Position numbers and translations under genes: made by a program
NCBI GenBank assembly: GCA_963663615.1
Contig: OY760517.1
Coordinates: 1,984,001 to 2,048,000, forward strand
Direction of reading: 5' to 3'
DNA: 64,000 bases
Source: G963663615 sp963663615
GTDB taxonomy: Bacteria > Bacteroidota > Ignavibacteria > Ignavibacteriales > Melioribacteraceae
Notes under the pieces: model-generated
The model's input: only the letters and a program-made list of their open reading frames with translations
Databases searched by the model: none
Told to the model about the DNA's origin: nothing
Shown: positions 63,829-64,000 of the stretch, piece after piece
How the letters are laid out: each line of letters opens with the position of its first letter
Numbering within the stretch: position 1 is the stretch's first letter

Positions 63829-64000
63829 TTAATTTTCACGAATGTCTTCTTTCATGTAAATCATTTCTTTTAATAATTTTACAAAATTTGAAAAATCTGG
63901 TAAAATTAGTTCACCTTTTCCAGTCCATTTTTCTGCACCTATTTTTTCCACTTTAATTTCCTGTTCATCATCAAAAGCATCTTCATCAAAATAAGTAGTA
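63829..64000 (-). CDS. 3' end of the gene upstream of herA (partial, likely effector partner)
   Basis: About 57 codons from the window edge to a TAA directly before the herA ATG. The visible C terminus is hydrophilic: an acidic stretch (YFDEDAFDDEQEIKVEKIGA) then GELILPDFSNFVKLL and a final helix. No diagnostic motif is included, so its family (SIR2, DUF4297, nuclease or other) cannot be told. The zero-base junction shows co-translation with the HerA-type ATPase. Confidence 0.75.
   Translation of the reverse strand, partial: TTYFDEDAFDDEQEIKVEKIGAEKWTGKGELILPDFSNFVKLLKEMIYMKEDIREN

Noticed and set aside
1..64000. CRISPR arrays, tRNA, rRNA and intact insertion sequences
   Set aside because: No regularly spaced repeats, cloverleaf or rRNA-like sequences, and no transposase were found on either strand by reading.

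Overview
This is an AT-rich chromosomal window from a Gram-negative member of the Bacteroidota/Ignavibacteriota (FCB) group. The taxonomic call is an inference from several features: an alternative complex III operon, a DUF4270-like lipoprotein beside an outer-membrane barrel, glycogen synthase, a pyruvate:ferredoxin oxidoreductase, many Sec or lipoprotein signals, and upstream boxes of the Bacteroidetes -7 type (TAnnTTTG). Several genes also have clear Shine-Dalgarno sequences (GGAGG before a TTG start at 14443, AAGGAGG before 62036). That is more typical of Ignavibacteria or Chlorobi than of classical Bacteroidetes. No tRNA, rRNA, CRISPR array or intact insertion sequence was seen.

Layout. 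1-7439 (minus): alternative complex III operon actA, a 55-residue Tat-signal ORF, actB, actC, a fused actD-actE, and actF. 7635-16509 (minus): polyprenyl diphosphate synthase, tatC, glyA, a TPR protein, a frameshifted outer-membrane protein, a DUF4270-like lipoprotein, gmhB and glgA. 16630-19104 (plus): hutI and namZ. 19148-23782 (minus): C1 peptidase, a thioesterase broken by an amber codon, a WecA/TagO-like transferase and a GT4 glycosyltransferase. 23932-27045 (plus): membrane-anchored PHP phosphoesterase, GT39 glycosyltransferase and GtrA-like protein. 27067-30306 (minus): tricorn-type protease. 30476-34256 (plus): the TIGR03546/TIGR03545 pair, a TatD-like hydrolase and tcdA. 34257-36050: a decayed stretch with the remnant of a Cache-domain sensor or chemoreceptor. 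36167-37234 (plus): manC.

37333-44398 (minus): a TetR-RND efflux operon (tetR, tolC-like, adaptor, RND pump) followed by an atypical crotonase. 44814-49521: a small periplasmic protein, an AEC permease, an SF2 helicase and an outer-membrane barrel. 49582-54214 (minus): nifJ and a dihydroorotate-dehydrogenase-like flavoprotein. 54593-56179 (plus): an AspT/YidE-type transporter. 56244-61455 (minus): dinB, a DnaE-type polymerase gene that stops at half length, a tautomerase, a toroid-fold protein and an AraC/GyrI regulator. 61471-64000 (minus): a repeat-like hairpin, an orphan Phd/YefM antitoxin, a KTSC-domain protein, a HerA-type ATPase and the 3' end of its upstream partner, cut by the window edge. 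This last block is the best candidate for a defence locus.

Metabolically the window describes a respiring heterotroph: quinol oxidation by ACIII, pyruvate oxidation to acetyl-CoA, glycogen storage, LPS heptose and GDP-mannose supply, and surface-glycan assembly. Three genes appear broken (12869 frameshift, 20511 amber, 34833-36050 multiply disrupted) and a fourth (dnaE-like) is truncated. The single-base frameshift could equally be an assembly error.
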